Below are positions 41,042-50,178 of a stretch of 64,000 nt of DNA, piece after piece. The first letter of the stretch is position 1, and each line of letters starts with the position of its first letter. The stretch is from Pelagibacter sp047722505. Lineage in GTDB: Bacteria; Pseudomonadota; Alphaproteobacteria; Pelagibacterales; Pelagibacteraceae. A program made the position numbers and the translations under genes. The DNA lies in NCBI RefSeq assembly GCF_047722505.1, contig NZ_CP159814.1, positions 744,001 to 808,000 on the forward strand, read 5' to 3'. A model generated the notes under the pieces. The model saw only the letters and a program-made list of their open reading frames with translations. It was not told the DNA's origin and ran no database searches.

Positions 41042-41908
41042 ATGAGCAATGTTGCATTTATAGGTTTAGGTGTCATGGGTTATTCAATGGCAGGATATAT
41101 ATCAAAAGCGGGGCACAATGTAACTGTTTATAACAGAACTGCTGCAAAAGCTGACAAATGGGTTGCTGAATATAAAGGTTCAAAAGCAGACACACCTGCA
41201 AAAGCTACTGAAGGTGCTGACTTTATATTTACCTGTGTTGGTAATGATAACGATTTAAGAGAAGTAACTTTTGGTGGCAACGGTATTTTTAAAGCAATCA
41301 AAAAAGGTTCAGTTTACATTGATAACACAACCGCTTCTGCAACAATTGCTAGAGAAATTTATACTCATTCAATAAAAAGTGAATTTGGTTTCTTAGATGC
41401 ACCCGTATCAGGTGGTCAAGCTGGTGCTGAAAATGGTGCCTTAACGGTAATGATTGGTGGAGATCAAGCAAACTTTGATAAAGCGAAAGACATTATTGAT
41501 TGTTATAGCAAAAAAATGAAATTATTAGGTGGTGCAGGTAATGGCCAATTAGCAAAAATGGTTAACCAAATTTGTATTGCAGGTCTTGTTCAGGGTTTAT
41601 CAGAAGCGATTAATTTTGGGAAAAAAGCAGGTTTAAATATGGAAGATGTAATTGAGGTTATATCTAAAGGTGCTGCTCAATCTTGGCAAATGGAAAATAG
41701 ATACAAAACGATGATTGATGATCAATTTGAATTTGGTTTTGCAGTTGATTGGATGAGAAAAGATTTGAAAATCGCAATGGATGAAGCTAAAAATAATGAC
41801 TCAAAACTCCCTGTAACAGAAATCGTTGATAAATATTATGGTGAAGTTCAAGACATGGGTGGAAACCGTTGGGATACTTCAAGTTTAATTAAAAGACTAA
41901 GTAAATAA
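41042..41908 (+). CDS. 3-hydroxyisobutyrate dehydrogenase-family oxidoreductase
   Basis: A 288-residue NAD(P)-dependent beta-hydroxyacid dehydrogenase. It has the Rossmann motif GLGVMGYSMAGYI, the substrate-binding DAPVSGGQAGAENGAL and the catalytic Lys in AKMVNQI. Family members act on 3-hydroxyisobutyrate, tartronate semialdehyde or glyoxylate/succinic semialdehyde. The asparagine after the Gly-rich loop (YNRT) suggests NADP(H). A PNPOx-like gene follows 6 nt later. Confidence 0.9.
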   Translation: MSNVAFIGLGVMGYSMAGYISKAGHNVTVYNRTAAKADKWVAEYKGSKADTPAKATEGADFIFTCVGNDNDLREVTFGGNGIFKAIKKGSVYIDNTTASATIAREIYTHSIKSEFGFLDAPVSGGQAGAENGALTVMIGGDQANFDKAKDIIDCYSKKMKLLGGAGNGQLAKMVNQICIAGLVQGLSEAINFGKKAGLNMEDVIEVISKGAAQSWQMENRYKTMIDDQFEFGFAVDWMRKDLKIAMDEAKNNDSKLPVTEIVDKYYGEVQDMGGNRWDTSSLIKRLSK

Positions 41909-41914
41909 TCTCGA

Positions 41915-42514
41915 ATGCAACCAGCATACTACGAAGATTTTGATGAGATCAAAAATAAGATCTGGTCCATGCTTGACAATGCTATCAAAGATAGAGGTTC
42001 TCAATTTAGAATTCCAGTATTTATTTGTGGTGGTCAAGATGACTTTGATGGCAGAATTGTAGTTCTTAGAAAATCAGATCGAGATAACAATCTTGTTCAA
42101 TACCATAGTGATATCAGATCAGATAAAATTGCTAAGCTAAAAGAAAATAAAAATGCAGCAATGTTATTTTATGACAAGGATGAGAAAATCCAAGTTAGAC
42201 TTAAAGTCGAATGCACCGTTAATCATGAAAATGATATTACAAAACAGTCTTGGTTAAAAACAGGACATATGAGTAGAAAGTGTTATTTAGTTGATAATGG
42301 ACCAGGAACATTATCTGATACTCCTACTTCAGGGTTAAAACCTGAGTTAGATAATTTTGAATTTACGATGGAACAAAGTGAGGTGGGATATAAAAACTTT
42401 ACTGTTATTCAATGCAAAGTTAAAAGTATTGAGTGGCTTTATTTAGCAGCTAAAGGACATCGTCGAGCTAAATTTGATTTAGAAAATAACAAAGATAACT
42501 GGTTAATTCCTTAG
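41915..42514 (+). CDS. pyridoxamine-5'-phosphate-oxidase-fold flavoprotein
   Basis: A 199-residue split-barrel protein. FMN-binding features are FDGRIVVLRKSDRDNNLVQYHSDIRSDK and the C-terminal end GHRRAKFDLENNKDNWLIP, close to the PNPOx C-terminus. It is shorter and more divergent than PdxH and may be a general FMN-dependent reductase. It is co-transcribed with the dehydrogenase gene upstream and overlaps the convergent hydratase stop by 4 nt. Confidence 0.82.
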   Translation: MQPAYYEDFDEIKNKIWSMLDNAIKDRGSQFRIPVFICGGQDDFDGRIVVLRKSDRDNNLVQYHSDIRSDKIAKLKENKNAAMLFYDKDEKIQVRLKVECTVNHENDITKQSWLKTGHMSRKCYLVDNGPGTLSDTPTSGLKPELDNFEFTMEQSEVGYKNFTVIQCKVKSIEWLYLAAKGHRRAKFDLENNKDNWLIP

Positions 42515-43293
42515 TAAAAAGAAGCCTTCACATCTCCAAATGTAGATGATGTAACTTCAATTAATTTTTTATCATTTATTGGAACTGGAAAACCATAAGC
42601 GCCTGTCAAAATTAAATCACCTTTTTTCAAATAAATTCTTTTTTTGGCTAGTTCTTTAACTAGCCACTCAATTTCTGAAAGCATATCATGTGGCCATCTT
42701 TTATTAACCCAAGTATCCATTATTTCATTGTCATAAATGAGCTTAAGATTAGTTTCTATTTTATCTATTGGTAATTTTGTTTCTGGGCCTAAAACCACTC
42801 CAGCATGTATTGCATTATTTGCAAGAAGTTCAGCTCCATATGGCTCATTACCATAAAAAATAAGATTGTGAATTTCAATTAAAGGATAAATTCCATCAAT
42901 CGACTCTAGTATATAATCAAAAGAAGATAGTTCAGCTTTAATATCACGATTTAATATAATACCAAATTCAGCTTCCATTGCAGGGTTGGTGTAATTTTTT
43001 TTATTAAGAGTTACACCGCTAGTGTACAATTCACTTTTCCAAAGATAACCACATGCAGGTTGCGTAAATCCCATTTTTTTTTGAGTCTCTTTTGCAACAC
43101 ATCCTATTTTATATCCAATAATTATTTCTCCTCTCTTCTCTCTTAATCTTGCAATATTTGATTGAATAAGCAAAGCATCTTCATTACCTATTTCTATTTT
43201 CTCTTTAAAAATTGTCCCAGGATTCTTGGCATCATAATCCTCTAAAATTTTATTTGTAAATAGATCTAATTCCTTTTGAGATAAATGACTCAT
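42511..43293 (-). CDS. 2-keto-4-pentenoate hydratase-family enzyme
   Basis: A 260-residue protein of the MhpD/FAH-type fold, which adds water to 2-hydroxypenta-2,4-dienoates or decarboxylates related 4-oxalocrotonate. The metal-binding region around EAEFGIILNRDI (Glu pair) and the Gly-rich end DLILTGAYGFPVPI are conserved. Aromatic-degradation partners are not nearby, so the substrate may be another 2-keto acid. It lies 8 nt behind the carbonic-anhydrase gene. Confidence 0.85.
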   Translation of the reverse strand: MSHLSQKELDLFTNKILEDYDAKNPGTIFKEKIEIGNEDALLIQSNIARLREKRGEIIIGYKIGCVAKETQKKMGFTQPACGYLWKSELYTSGVTLNKKNYTNPAMEAEFGIILNRDIKAELSSFDYILESIDGIYPLIEIHNLIFYGNEPYGAELLANNAIHAGVVLGPETKLPIDKIETNLKLIYDNEIMDTWVNKRWPHDMLSEIEWLVKELAKKRIYLKKGDLILTGAYGFPVPINDKKLIEVTSSTFGDVKASFY

Positions 43294-43301
43294 TTGGTTT
43301 T

Positions 43302-43814
43302 TTAAAATACTGATTTAGAATATTTTTTCCAATTTTCTTGGTAATGAATGGCATTTTCAGTAATTGACTTTGCTTCTTCACTTGAGATTTGTCTTACAAT
43401 TTTACCAGGTGAACCAACAACTAAAGAATTATCGGGAATGATTTTTTTTTCAGTCACCAGTGCATTCGCCCCAATGATACAATTTTTTCCAATCTTTGCT
43501 CCATTTAAAATTACAGCACCAATTCCAATTAAAGAATTGTCTTCAATGGTGCATCCATGCAGCATAACTAAATGCCCAATGGTTACATCTTTACCAATTT
43601 TTAATGGGTAACCAGGATCAGTATGCAATACACTGCCATCTTGAATATTGGAGCCTTCACCTATGTGAATATTTTCAACATCACCTCTTAAGGTAACATT
43701 AAACCAAATACTGGTATTTTTTTCTAATGTAACATCACCAATGATAGATGCATTAGATGCAGACCAATTTTCACCTAAATTTTTAACTTTTTTATCTTCC
43801 AAATCATAAAACAT
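43302..43814 (-). CDS. gamma-carbonic-anhydrase-family protein
   Basis: A 170-residue left-handed beta-helix protein made of hexapeptide repeats. The zinc histidines are visible in HTDPGYP and GHLVMLHGC, in the typical positions. The family includes real carbonic anhydrases and many relatives of unknown activity. It is cytosolic, normal in length, and starts at ATG 43814, 20 nt from the divergent thioredoxin-like gene. Confidence 0.9.
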   Translation of the reverse strand: MFYDLEDKKVKNLGENWSASNASIIGDVTLEKNTSIWFNVTLRGDVENIHIGEGSNIQDGSVLHTDPGYPLKIGKDVTIGHLVMLHGCTIEDNSLIGIGAVILNGAKIGKNCIIGANALVTEKKIIPDNSLVVGSPGKIVRQISSEEAKSITENAIHYQENWKKYSKSVF

Positions 43815-43834
43815 AACTTATATATTATTATAAC

Positions 43835-44389
43835 ATGCCGTTAAAAACTCCAATATGTGATTTCGGACAAGCTGCTAAAAGCTTTGAATTAAAGTCAACT
43901 AATAACAAAATTATTAAATTAAATGATGTTAAAGGGATAAATGGAACTTTAGTTATGTTTATTTGTAATCACTGTCCTTACGTAAAAGCTGTTATTAAAG
44001 ACATTGTTGAAGATTGTAAAAATTTAAAAGAATTAGGTATTACAGCAGTGGCCATATGCTCTAATGACACAATAAATTATCCTGAAGATAGTTTTGAAAA
44101 TATGATTGAATTTGCAAGGAAACATCAATTTAATTTTCCCTATGTTTTTGATGAAACTCAAAATGTTGCAAAAAGTTATGATGCTGTGTGCACTCCTGAT
44201 TTTTTTGGATACAATAATAGTTTAGAATTACAATACAGAGGTAGAATAAGAGAATTAGATAATCTAAAACCAGTAAGAGCTGGTGATAGTGATTTATTTA
44301 TAGCAATGAAACAAATAGCTGAAACGACCAAAGGTCCTGAAACACAAATTCCAAGTGCTGGCTGCGGTATTAAATGGTTAGATAATTAA
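43835..44389 (+). CDS. thioredoxin-fold redoxin
   Basis: A 184-residue AhpC/TlpA-like thioredoxin-fold protein without signal peptide. The motif CNHCPYVKAV is the active-site CxxC of this bacterial group, and a conserved C-terminal PSAGCGIKW is present. It is expected to be a cytosolic thiol peroxidase or reductase. The glycosyltransferase gene overlaps its stop by one base (TAATG). Confidence 0.88.
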   Translation: MPLKTPICDFGQAAKSFELKSTNNKIIKLNDVKGINGTLVMFICNHCPYVKAVIKDIVEDCKNLKELGITAVAICSNDTINYPEDSFENMIEFARKHQFNFPYVFDETQNVAKSYDAVCTPDFFGYNNSLELQYRGRIRELDNLKPVRAGDSDLFIAMKQIAETTKGPETQIPSAGCGIKWLDN

Positions 44390-45471
44390 TGTATTTAATA
44401 GTTACAAAAACCTTTCCTCCAGAAGTTGGTGGCATGCAGAATTTAATGTGGGGGTTAGCAAATGAACTTTCAAAACACTACATGATAAAAGTATTTGCTG
44501 ATTATCATGAAAATTATAAGTTATTTGATGAGCAAGTTTCTTTTTCAATAGAGCGTGTTGGTGGAATAAAACTTCTTAGAAAATATAGAAAAGCTCAACT
44601 GATTAATGAATTTATTAAAGAAAATAAAATAGATGGCATTATTGCTGATCATTGGAAAAGTTTAGAACATCTTAAAACTAATAAAAAAAAGATATGCTTG
44701 ATCCATGGTAAAGAAATTAATCATGAGAAAGGTACCTCTCTTAATCAAAGAGTGTTGGAGGTTTTAGATAATGTTGAAACTATTGTTGCTAATTCTGAGT
44801 ATACTAAAAATTTAGCAATTTCATTGGGGGTTCAACAAGATAAAATTATAGTTATTAATCCTGGTGTTGATCTTGTTGAAGAATTAAATAAAAAGACTTT
44901 AGATAAAGTAGAGAATTTATTAAAACATAAGTCTCCAAGACTTATTACTGTTTCTAGATTTGATAAAAGAAAAAACCATGAAAAAGTAATCATGGCACTT
45001 CGAAATTTAAAACAAGTCTACCCAAGTATTATCTACATTTGTGTGGGTTATGGCGATGAAGAAGAAAATATTAAAAAATTAGTAGCCGAACTAGGTCTTC
45101 AACCCCAAGTGATGTTCTTCAAGGATGTCTCTAATGAATTAAAAAATGCATTAGTTGCTAAATCAGATATTTTTGTCATGCCTTCAGTTGTTCATAAAAA
45201 ATCTGTTGAAGGATTTGGTATTGCTTATGTTGAGGCTGCACAATATGGATTGCCCTCTCTTGGAGGAAAGGATGGGGGTGCAGCAGATGCAATCGAACAT
45301 GAGAAAACAGGTTTAATATGTGATGGCAATGAATTAGATGAAGTTTATTCATCAATTAATTTGATGTTAGAAAATAATAAATTCCATGAATACGGAAAAG
45401 CTGCAAAAGAAAATTCTACTAGATTTAAATGGAGTTCAATTATTGAAGAATATAAAAAAATATTAAATTAA
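44389..45471 (+). CDS. GT4-family glycosyltransferase
   Basis: A 360-residue GT-B glycosyltransferase of family 4. It has the N-terminal GGMQNLMWGLANEL and the C-terminal nucleotide-sugar site EGFGIAYVEAAQYGLPSLG with the E-x7-E pattern. It probably adds a sugar during surface-glycan or glycolipid synthesis at the inner membrane. It converges with the heptosyltransferase-like gene (9-nt overlap of ends). Confidence 0.9.
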   Translation: MYLIVTKTFPPEVGGMQNLMWGLANELSKHYMIKVFADYHENYKLFDEQVSFSIERVGGIKLLRKYRKAQLINEFIKENKIDGIIADHWKSLEHLKTNKKKICLIHGKEINHEKGTSLNQRVLEVLDNVETIVANSEYTKNLAISLGVQQDKIIVINPGVDLVEELNKKTLDKVENLLKHKSPRLITVSRFDKRKNHEKVIMALRNLKQVYPSIIYICVGYGDEEENIKKLVAELGLQPQVMFFKDVSNELKNALVAKSDIFVMPSVVHKKSVEGFGIAYVEAAQYGLPSLGGKDGGAADAIEHEKTGLICDGNELDEVYSSINLMLENNKFHEYGKAAKENSTRFKWSSIIEEYKKILN

Positions 45472-46395
45472 TATTTTTTCTAAAACTTTACCTGCGCTTA
45501 GTTTTTCTAAATCATCAACCTGTATTGCTTTAAAATTTTCTCTTTCAACACTAACTTTAAAAGCTGTTGTGTGTTTACCGAATAAGGTCAAACCTTTTAC
45601 TCCTAGATGTGCTGAAATATGAGCTGGACCTGTATCATTTGCAATTACAAATGAACTTTCTTTAATCAAACTTGCAAGTTGAGAAATATCTAAAGCTTTA
45701 CCTTTATCTAAAATTGAAACAGCCTTAATATTTTTTGCATCATTGATTTCAGAGGGCCCAGGTGCAACTACTACTTTAATTTGATCTCCATATTTATTTT
45801 TAATTAACTCTATTAGCTCATTGTAATGGGGCCATTTTTTATGAGCTAGATGAGCTGAACAAAAGGGAAATAAAACAATATATTTATCTAAATTAAATTC
45901 TTGTTTAATATTATCAATGTTGATGACTGCCCAATTAAAGTTAGGCTTCATAGTGTGTTCAGTTTTAATTCCAGAAGTTTTAAGTTGATGATCAAATCGA
46001 TTTAAAACTGGGTCTTTATCAAATTCTTCTTTTAAAATATTACTTGGCAAGGTGGTTTCTGAACTAGACCAAGTATCAAAATTTGATTTTGGAAATAAAA
46101 TATTTTTATAAAATTTTGTTCTAGATGAGTTTTGTAAATCATAAACTTTTTTTACATTAATTTTCTTTAAAGTTCTCATTAACAAATATAGATAAATTAA
46201 ATTAAATCTTGATTTACGTCTGTCTAAAATAACATTGTGTACAAGTGGGTTTTTTCTAAATAATTCAAAATAGAGTTTTGTTGTTAATATATGTATTTGA
46301 TCTTCTGGGTGGTTTTCAGAAATATCTTGAATTGCCCCACAAGCTTGGGCTATATCTCCTAAAGAACCATGTTTGATAATTAAAATATTAGACAT
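45463..46395 (-). CDS. GT9 (heptosyltransferase-family) glycosyltransferase
   Basis: A 310-residue GT-B protein of family 9. N-terminal IKHGSLGDIAQACGA and the C-terminal IANDTGPAHISAHLG are conserved in ADP-heptose:LPS heptosyltransferases. It transfers heptose or another sugar to the LPS core. Length is slightly short for the family (320-350). It starts at ATG 46395, divergent from the DUF6165 gene. Confidence 0.9.
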   Translation of the reverse strand: MSNILIIKHGSLGDIAQACGAIQDISENHPEDQIHILTTKLYFELFRKNPLVHNVILDRRKSRFNLIYLYLLMRTLKKINVKKVYDLQNSSRTKFYKNILFPKSNFDTWSSSETTLPSNILKEEFDKDPVLNRFDHQLKTSGIKTEHTMKPNFNWAVINIDNIKQEFNLDKYIVLFPFCSAHLAHKKWPHYNELIELIKNKYGDQIKVVVAPGPSEINDAKNIKAVSILDKGKALDISQLASLIKESSFVIANDTGPAHISAHLGVKGLTLFGKHTTAFKVSVERENFKAIQVDDLEKLSAGKVLEKILI

Positions 46396-46427
46396 ATTTC
46401 TAACAACTTAACATAGTATAAATTTTT

Positions 46428-46817
46428 ATGAATAAAATTCTAGTTGAAGTCTCAGTGGGTGAACTTTTGGATAAAATTTCTATTTTAGAGATTAAACAAG
46501 AAAAAATTAAAGACCCTGAAAAACTAAAATTTATTAATGATGAGCATGGTATTTTAAAAGATCAATTAGATAACAATGTTAAATCTGATGAAAAACTTAA
46601 TACTCTTTTCCAATCCTTAAAAGATATTAATGCAAAGTTATGGGTGATTGAAGATAATAAAAGATTGTGTGAAAAAAATTCTGATTTTACTGAAAACTTT
46701 ATAAAATTATCAAGAGATATTCATTTTTTAAATGATGATCGTGCTAAGATTAAACTAGAGATGAATAATCATACAGGTTCTAAGATTAAAGAAATTAAAG
46801 AATATACTTCTTATTAA
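46428..46817 (+). CDS. DUF6165 protein
   Basis: A 129-residue helical protein. The N-terminus VEVSVGELLDKISILEIKQEKI identifies DUF6165, a small family often found among LPS and glycosyltransferase genes; its function is unknown. Here too it stands next to two glycosyltransferases. It starts at ATG 46428 and overlaps the convergent ABC permease stop by 4 nt. Confidence 0.8.
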   Translation: MNKILVEVSVGELLDKISILEIKQEKIKDPEKLKFINDEHGILKDQLDNNVKSDEKLNTLFQSLKDINAKLWVIEDNKRLCEKNSDFTENFIKLSRDIHFLNDDRAKIKLEMNNHTGSKIKEIKEYTSY

Positions 46818-47485
46818 AAACTATATTTTTTTTCTAAATATTTTATCAAGTTGTGAATGATAAAAGTCATAAATAAATAAATTCCACCTGCTAAAAGAAA
46901 CACCTCTAAAGGTTTATAAGTGGTTGATACAATGTGTTTAGCAACACCAGTAATATCCATTAATGTTACAGTGCTTGCAAGTGATGTACCTTTCATCATT
47001 AATATAATTTCATTACCATAAGCTGGTAAAGATTGTTTAATCGCTACTGGAATTTGAATTTTATATAAAATAATTTTGTTTGATATCCCTAAACTTTTAC
47101 CAGCTTCAATAATTCCAGGTTTTATAGTTTGAAAAGCTGATCTTAAAATTTCTGAAGTATAAGCTCCTGTATTTAAAGCGAATGCAATAATTGCACACCA
47201 ATAGGGTTCTTTTAAAATGACCCAAAGAAAAGTTGATCTTAACCACTCAATTTGTCCAAGACCATAATAAATTATAAATATTTGAACCAATAAAGGAGTT
47301 CCTCTAAATAAATAAGAATACCCGTAAGCAAATTTATTAATAAATGGGTTTTTGTTTAATCTTAAAACTGCAAATAAAAATCCAATAAATAAACCTATGA
47401 TTAAAGATGCCGATAATAACTTTAAGGTTATAACTGCTGCACTTAGTAGTTTTGGCAAACTTGTTATCATTAAATCAAAATCCAT
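46814..47485 (-). CDS. polar amino-acid ABC permease (HisM-type)
   Basis: A 223-residue inner-membrane protein with five helices. The ABC coupling segment EAGKSLGISNKIILYKIQIPVAIK and RGTPLLVQIFIIYYGLG identify the HisM/GlnP group. It pairs with the permease at 47485 to form the import channel. Its ATG overlaps the TAA of that gene by one base. No ATPase gene follows. Confidence 0.92.
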   Translation of the reverse strand: MDFDLMITSLPKLLSAAVITLKLLSASLIIGLFIGFLFAVLRLNKNPFINKFAYGYSYLFRGTPLLVQIFIIYYGLGQIEWLRSTFLWVILKEPYWCAIIAFALNTGAYTSEILRSAFQTIKPGIIEAGKSLGISNKIILYKIQIPVAIKQSLPAYGNEIILMMKGTSLASTVTLMDITGVAKHIVSTTYKPLEVFLLAGGIYLFMTFIIHNLIKYLEKKYSF

Positions 47486-48177
47486 TAAAAGCCCCTACTA
47501 TATTTGACTTCAAGTCTGTTAATTAATTTCATGCTCAAAAATGTAAGCATCAAATATAAAACTGCTGCAAAACAATAAAAGAATAAAGGATCTCTAGTGG
47601 AGCCCGCTGCAATATAAGATTGTCTCATAATTTCAACTAAACCTGTGACTGATATTAAAGATGTATCTTTTAAGGTGATCTGCCAAACATTACTTAAGTT
47701 CGGAATAGCAAGCCTTAACATTTGAGGCAGAATTATTTTATAAAATTGTACAAATTTACTAACCCCTAAAACTTTAGCAGCTTCAAATTGACCTTTATCT
47801 ATTGACTGAATGGCACCTCTAAATACTTCTGTTGAATAAGCGCCTGATATAATGCCGATTGCAACTGAACCAGTAATAAATGCATTAATTTCTATATATT
47901 CAAAATAGCCAAAAATTGAAGCAACATACATTATTGCTCCACTGCCTCCAAAAAAGAAAAGATAGATTACTAACAATTCTGGAACACCTCTAATTACTGT
48001 TGTGTAAGTATTGCCAATGAAATTTAGAAATTTATTATTTGATAATTTAAGTGGCGTAAAGATTAATGAAAATATAAAACCAATTAACATTGCAGTAACT
48101 GCTACTGCAATTGTCATTAGAGTTGCATAAAACAACTCGTCTCCCCAGCCTGTTTTTCCGAATGATAAAAGATCCAT
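47485..48177 (-). CDS. polar amino-acid ABC permease (HisQ-type)
   Basis: A 230-residue permease with five helices, VIRGVPELLVIYLFFFGG in the first half and the coupling helix EAAKVLGVSKFVQFYKIILPQ. It forms a heterodimer with the HisM-type partner. It starts at ATG 48177, 45 nt behind the binding-protein gene and separated from it by a strong hairpin. Confidence 0.92.
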   Translation of the reverse strand: MDLLSFGKTGWGDELFYATLMTIAVAVTAMLIGFIFSLIFTPLKLSNNKFLNFIGNTYTTVIRGVPELLVIYLFFFGGSGAIMYVASIFGYFEYIEINAFITGSVAIGIISGAYSTEVFRGAIQSIDKGQFEAAKVLGVSKFVQFYKIILPQMLRLAIPNLSNVWQITLKDTSLISVTGLVEIMRQSYIAAGSTRDPLFFYCFAAVLYLMLTFLSMKLINRLEVKYSRGF

Positions 48178-48180
48178 ATC

Positions 48181-48212
48181 GAAAGGGCGACTAAATAAAT
48201 AGTCGCCTTTTC
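48181..48212 (-). other. intra-operon hairpin behind ABC binding-protein gene
   Basis: A 13-bp stem (GAAAGGGCGACTA / TAGTCGCCTTTTC, one G-T wobble) with a 6-nt loop fills the gap between binding-protein and permease genes. It lacks a proper T-run on the minus strand. It probably protects the upstream mRNA and lowers permease expression. Confidence 0.75.
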
Positions 48213-48222
48213 AAAATATTAT

Positions 48223-49050
48223 TTACATAGAAGCGTCAAAGCCAAAATACTTGATTGCAAGTCTAGAAATAACTCCATCTTTTCTTGCTTGATCAATGGC
48301 TTTGTTAAAAGCTTTTAAAAGTTCAGCGTCTCCTTGTCTTAAGCCAACTCCAACACCATTCCCGAATGCGCCACCTGAAAAAGTTGGTCCAACAAGAACA
48401 ACTGATTTTCCAGATTTTTCAGCATAATCAGTAAATGCTACTGCTGCAGCTAAAGCAACATCACATCTTCCTGCTTCTAAGTCTAGATTAACTTCATCTT
48501 GAGTTTTGTAAGTTCTAACATTTACTTTACCTACATCACCAGACTCTAAAAAGTTTTGGTGAATAGTTCCTGTTTGAGTACAAACAGTTTTACCAGATAA
48601 AGCTCCAGTAATAGTTTTAAGTGCTTTATTAACAGCTGAACCACCCAATGTTAGATTCACTCCGTCTAGAGTTTCCATTCCCTCTAAATCTGAACCTTTC
48701 ATAACAGCAAGTGAAGCAACTTCGTCAGCATAACCTTGAGAGAAAGTAATTACTTTTTTTCTTTCATCTGTAATTGACATTCCAGCCATAATTGCATCAA
48801 ATTTTCTCATTTGAAGAGCTGGTATCATTCCATCCCAATCTTGCTCAACAACTTCACATTGTCTTCCAATGTATCTACAAAGTGAATGAGCTAACTCTAC
48901 CTCAAAACCAATAAGAGCACCTGAAGCGTCCTTAGAGTTCCATGGTGGGTAAGCGCCTTCTGTTCCAATCTTTATTTTATCGGCGTAAACATTTCCGATT
49001 AATAATAAAGAAGCAAGAACAGTTAAAATTGTTTTTTTAAATATACTCAT
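48223..49050 (-). CDS. amino-acid ABC transporter substrate-binding protein
   Basis: A 275-residue periplasmic binding protein with a signal peptide (cleavage after VYA). The mature start KIKIGTEGAYPPWN and the hinge DWDGMIPALQMRKFDAIMAGMSIT are typical of lysine/arginine/ornithine or histidine-binding proteins (HisJ group). I chose ATG 49050, because the preceding ATG (49062) overlaps GGAG, the probable Shine-Dalgarno for ATG 49050. The ligand is probably a basic or opine-like amino acid. Confidence 0.9.
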   Translation of the reverse strand: MSIFKKTILTVLASLLLIGNVYADKIKIGTEGAYPPWNSKDASGALIGFEVELAHSLCRYIGRQCEVVEQDWDGMIPALQMRKFDAIMAGMSITDERKKVITFSQGYADEVASLAVMKGSDLEGMETLDGVNLTLGGSAVNKALKTITGALSGKTVCTQTGTIHQNFLESGDVGKVNVRTYKTQDEVNLDLEAGRCDVALAAAVAFTDYAEKSGKSVVLVGPTFSGGAFGNGVGVGLRQGDAELLKAFNKAIDQARKDGVISRLAIKYFGFDASM

Positions 49051-49131
49051 TTTTTTCTCCATAAATTTTAGGGTGAAAATCCCCCCTTAGGGATATTTAT
49101 TTCACAAATTTGCTAATTTAAAAAGAAATTT

Positions 49132-50172
49132 TTAGTGATTAATAGATGATGAAAAGTTCCAAGAACAGTCGAAACTTGGGATGTAAACCCTATCCAAAGT
49201 TGTATTTCCAAAATTCTTATTGAATACATCTAGCCATTTCTCTACTTGTTCTGGTTTCTTATCTTGACTACCCACTTGAGCGGTAATTACTCCATTTGGC
49301 TTTAAAATTCTAATTAGCGAATCCATATTTTTAGCTGCAAGATCTATGCAAAACTGATCGTCATTAAGATCAACAAAAATTTTATCATATTTATCATCTT
49401 CAACAGATTTTATACTTTCAAAAGCATCTCCCCAAATACATTTAACTGAATTTTTTTCTGTTGATTTATTACCAATGGTTCCAAGGTGTTTATTGCAAAC
49501 TTCAACTACTTCTGGATCAAGCTCATACCAGTCTATAAAATCAAAACCTTTAGACATGCACTCTCTTGCAACCCCACCATCTCCACCGCCAATGATAGCA
49601 GCTGTGCCCATGTCTTTATTTAATTTTAAAGCAGCATTCACAAAAGTTGAACTGTACAAAACTTCATCATTTGTTGCGACTTGAATTTCATTATCTATAA
49701 AAAGTGATTTACCAAATTGTTCTAAATCTAAAATTTCTATATGTTGACCTACTTTAGATTTAAAATCTTCTAAGACTTCATTTACAACATAAGATTTTTG
49801 TAAACCTGGTGAGCTATAGATGTCATGATATAAGGATTTAGTATCTCTATTAAATTCTTTTTTAACAATTCTTTTATGTTTGAATTCTTTTTTAACAATT
49901 TCTAAAGCTATAGATGGACTTACTTTTCCACATGTAAAAAAATCAAAACTAATAATTCCTTTTTCAGGGAATGTATGAAAGCTAATATGACTTTCAGCTA
50001 ATAGTGCAAGTATTGTAAAACCCTGTGGTTCAAATTTATATTTAGAAATTTCAAGAACTGTTACTTCTGCTGCTTTTGCAATTTTACGTATAACACTCTC
50101 AAATAATGATGGGTCATATTCTTGAGTTGTTCCAATAATATCTAAAGTTACGTGTTCACCTACTTTAGTCAT
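49132..50172 (-). CDS. fused S-adenosylmethionine decarboxylase - spermidine synthase
   Basis: A 346-residue fusion. Residues 1-~115 are a bacterial SpeD; the self-processing Ser that yields the pyruvoyl group is in AESHISFHTFPEKG, followed by FDFFTCG. Residues ~120-346 are a SpeE aminopropyltransferase with the SAM-site GGGDGGVARE and the Asp in YELDPEV. The catalytic region VDLNDDQF is diverged from the usual DSSDPxGP. The protein would make spermidine from putrescine and decarboxylated SAM in one chain and release methylthioadenosine. MTA-recycling genes lie upstream in the same orientation. Confidence 0.93.
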   Translation of the reverse strand: MTKVGEHVTLDIIGTTQEYDPSLFESVIRKIAKAAEVTVLEISKYKFEPQGFTILALLAESHISFHTFPEKGIISFDFFTCGKVSPSIALEIVKKEFKHKRIVKKEFNRDTKSLYHDIYSSPGLQKSYVVNEVLEDFKSKVGQHIEILDLEQFGKSLFIDNEIQVATNDEVLYSSTFVNAALKLNKDMGTAAIIGGGDGGVARECMSKGFDFIDWYELDPEVVEVCNKHLGTIGNKSTEKNSVKCIWGDAFESIKSVEDDKYDKIFVDLNDDQFCIDLAAKNMDSLIRILKPNGVITAQVGSQDKKPEQVEKWLDVFNKNFGNTTLDRVYIPSFDCSWNFSSSINH

Positions 50173-50178
50173 AAAAAA

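Noticed and set aside
49051..49062. Earlier ATG (49062) for the ABC binding protein
   Set aside because: The codons between the two ATGs contain GGAG, which is at the right distance to be the Shine-Dalgarno of ATG 49050.
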